From assembly GCF_026745355.1 (NCBI RefSeq), contig NC_079204.1, positions 49,608,285 through 49,672,284 of the forward strand: a stretch of 64,000 nt of DNA, read 5' to 3'. The DNA is from Beta vulgaris subsp. vulgaris (lineage: Eukaryota > Streptophyta > Magnoliopsida > Caryophyllales > Amaranthaceae). This document shows positions 62,301 to 64,000 of the stretch, one piece after another. Both the position numbers and the translations under genes were made by a program. The notes under the pieces are model-generated. The model searched no databases. It was not told the origin of the DNA and saw only the letters and a list, made by a program, of their open reading frames with translations. Every line of letters starts with the position of its first letter. Within the stretch, counting starts at the first letter, position 1.

Positions 62301-63562
62301 ACCTCTGATTGAACGGCGCCAATCGCTTGATTTGAGCGGTGCATCTCCTTTTTACTTCCTGATTTTCCCCATCCCCCCTTAAGAACATCACAACACCAAA
62401 CTAATCGAAAAAAAAAGTCACCAAACTGGACCGACGAGGTTAGATCTAAAAAATCACCAAACTGGACCAACGAGGTTAGATCTAAAACACTAAAAATTTA
62501 AAAATCGAAAAAACTACAGAAAAACGAAAAAAAGTTAGATCTAAAAAAGAAACAAAAAAATCGGCATTTGTTGTTGCGAAGAAGACGACCGACGAGGTTG
62601 GTGAGGGTTTGACAGCGAAGAAGACGACCGCGAATGACCGACGACCACGAACGATGACCGACGGCTTAGTGAATGACGACGACGTTGGTGAGAGAATGAA
62701 AGGTGGAGACGACGTTGGTGGGAGGTGAACGACAACGACATCGAACGAAGAGGATGAGAGGATGAGAGGAGAGAGAAGAGAGGAGGGAGGAGAGGTTTGA
62801 AAAATGGCTAAGGGTTTGGATGAGAGAGAGAAGGAGAGGCGTGTGAGGTTGAGATAAGGAGAGTGGGAAAAAAACCCTAACAGATGGTTTTAAGATAATG
62901 TCGTAATGTAGAGTTTAGCAGCGTCAGAGTATATATGTGAGGAGCCTAATATTGCTGCAGTTTCCACGTAGGACCGCAGCAATATATTAAAAAAAATAAT
63001 TTTTTAATATATTGCTGCGGTACTACGTGAAAACCGCAGCAATATTTGTTGTTCAGGGTCCCACGTTATTTTTAAAAAATATCTGTTAGATAATATTGCT
63101 GCGGTTTTGGGCGGGAACCGCAGCAATATTGTCAATTTCTATTTTTTCTTTTTTTTTTTGCGTGTTATATTGCTGCGTATAGGTAAAACCGCAGCAAATA
63201 GCATTTATTCTACTAGTGTTTTGAAAAAGATCAGGATTCATGAGCAATGTTATAGACGTCCGCCTTTATCACCTCCCATGAGCTCTTGATGAATATATAG
63301 TTAAAATCATCCGACCTCGGGGCTTGTTGGCCATCACAAGAGTTAACAACATTATCAATTTCTTCGTGAGAAAACGGTGATGATAAGTAAGCTGCTTGAG
63401 AAGGAGTGAGGCGCTTGAAGGAGAGTCCTTCAAAGGTTGGTCTAGATGAAAAGTCTTCTGTGAAGATGCCTTTAAAAGTTTAAAGTAATTCACTGCCTCT
63501 TTTTTAATTCCTGCAGGATCATTGACAATATAACCATTAATAGATAAAGAATCAATAATGTT
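59388..63562 (-). pseudogene. Degenerate LINE with reverse transcriptase, split by a CACTA element
   Basis: Read from right to left on the minus strand: a pre-RT region (GYIVNDPAGIKKEAVNYFKL, about 63530), then across the CACTA insertion TFIALIEKSINPEGFKDYRS followed by ISMVGCIYKIITKLLA (about 61650-61550), then the catalytic block ITHLQYADDTI (about 61090), GLKVNYHKS, then GRITLIKSAVSSLPLCYMS and the zinc-knuckle RT region (about 60770-59700), and a connecting segment LRLSWWIKAWNDPFPYSPDE (about 59560). This is the domain order of plant L1-type LINEs. Multiple frameshifts and stops are present and the RNase H end is missing. Positions 61674-63218 belong to the inserted CACTA element. Confidence 0.85.
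61674..63218. mobile_element. Non-autonomous CACTA element with hairpin arrays, TSD TTT
   Basis: The ends are CACTAGTAGAATAAATGCTA and its exact inverted copy TAGCATTTATTCTACTAGTG, flanked by TTT on both sides (61671-61673 and 63219-63221), which is the CACTA (En/Spm) hallmark. Each subterminal region carries four copies of an inverted pair, attgctgcggttt facing aaaccgcagcaat, at about 61719-61747, 61773-61802, 61809-61846, 61874-61912 and 62948-62985, 63009-63046, 63092-63130, 63166-63200. These are probably transposase-binding sites. The 1-kb centre (A-rich, then gacgacgttggtg repeats) encodes no transposase. Confidence 0.93.
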
Positions 63563-64000
63563 CACTGGTGGAAAAAAAAACGCAATGGTTGCGTTTTTTG
63601 CCAGTAACCCTTTCCATAGCAGGCCTTCACTAAAAAGTGAAGGGTTGCAGTTTTTGGCCTAAACCGCAAGCTTTCTTTGTATAAAGGGCTTTGGTTTTGA
63701 CCATAACCGTAACCCTATTGACCCAAAAAATTGCATTTTTTTACTCCTAAATATCAAAAACATTTACAACGCTTAACTAATCAAACAAAACAAAATTATA
63801 TATTATCGTCGAAATTATAAATTATAAACAAAACAAAACAAAACGAAATTTACAGTAAAAAAAAACAAACAAAACGAAATGAAATTATAAATTAACAAAT
63901 CAACATGAACATGAAATTAATTCCATAAAATAAAATAAAATAAAAAACCTAAAATACAAATAAAACGCTTAACTAGATCTCAAATATCACAAGTAATAAA
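63563..64000 (+). mobile_element. CACTA-like element, left end only, runs off the window
   Basis: It begins CACTGGTGGAAAAAAAAACG at 63563, a CACTA-type terminus, followed by subterminal fold-back words (cgcaatggttgcg, cttcactaaaaagtgaag, ggttgcagtttttggc/cctaaaccgcaag). It truncates the LINE reading frame that ends at 63565. The other end lies beyond 64000. The last 250 bp are A-rich with repeated aaacaaaac words. Confidence 0.7.

Noticed and set aside
62541..62741. Ser/Arg-rich minus-strand frame as a splicing-factor-like protein
   Set aside because: It is the gacgacgttggtg-type repeat in the CACTA interior read on the opposite strand.

Overview
This is a stretch of nuclear DNA from a flowering plant, almost certainly a eudicot. 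The evidence is split genes with GT-AG introns, plant-specific gene families, plastid DNA fragments in an intron, and a dense, nested population of plant transposons (hAT, Mutator, CACTA, Harbinger and Stowaway types, LINEs, SINEs, solo LTRs). The exact lineage cannot be fixed from the sequence alone.

Five protein-coding genes could be reconstructed exon by exon, each with an unbroken reading frame. From left to right they are: a GT47 exostosin-type glycosyltransferase with EGF-like modules, resembling Arabidopsis ExAD (8210-17949, +, 14 exons, 794 aa); plastid adenylosuccinate synthetase (21163-26703, +, 4 exons, 491 aa); an IGHMBP2/SMUBP-2-type SF1 helicase (30259-38598, +, 15 exons, 648 aa); a single-exon DREB A-2 AP2/ERF factor resembling DREB2F (39447-40316, -, 289 aa); and a PHD-finger plus telobox-Myb nuclear protein (43884-48831, -, 6 coding exons, 695 aa). 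ExAD, adenylosuccinate synthetase and DREB2F are also close neighbours in Arabidopsis (At3g57630, At3g57610, At3g57600), so the left two-thirds looks like a conserved block with a helicase gene between its members. The genes serve unrelated processes (cell-wall glycoprotein arabinosylation, purine synthesis, nucleic-acid unwinding, stress transcription, chromatin or telomere-type DNA binding); they share ancestry of position, not a pathway.

The rest is repeat-derived. Region 1-8.2 kb holds a Stowaway MITE, a 2.46-kb solo LTR, a (GA)n array, a decayed Mutator-like transposase and a hAT MITE. Intron 7 of the ExAD-like gene holds a mosaic of plastid fragments (psbA, rps2, trnL-CAA) with a hAT insertion at or beside the rps2/trnL junction. 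The ADSS-helicase interval carries a Mutator MITE and a hAT MITE, and the helicase introns carry nested MITEs and long poly-C tracts. Between the ERF and PHD genes lies a four-level nest (SINE, hAT, foldback element, hAT). From 49.7 kb to the end the DNA is almost all transposon: LINE fragments, a Tourist-like MITE, a foldback element, a Copia-derived mini-element, a second solo LTR inside another retroelement, and a degenerate LINE interrupted by a non-autonomous CACTA element and bounded by another one that runs off the window.

No CRISPR array, operon, rRNA gene or intact tRNA gene was seen. The most noteworthy observations are the mosaic plastid insertion, a retroinsertion whose target-site duplication copied a splice donor, the hairpin arrays of the CACTA element, and several insertions with exact target-site duplications that allow precise delimitation.
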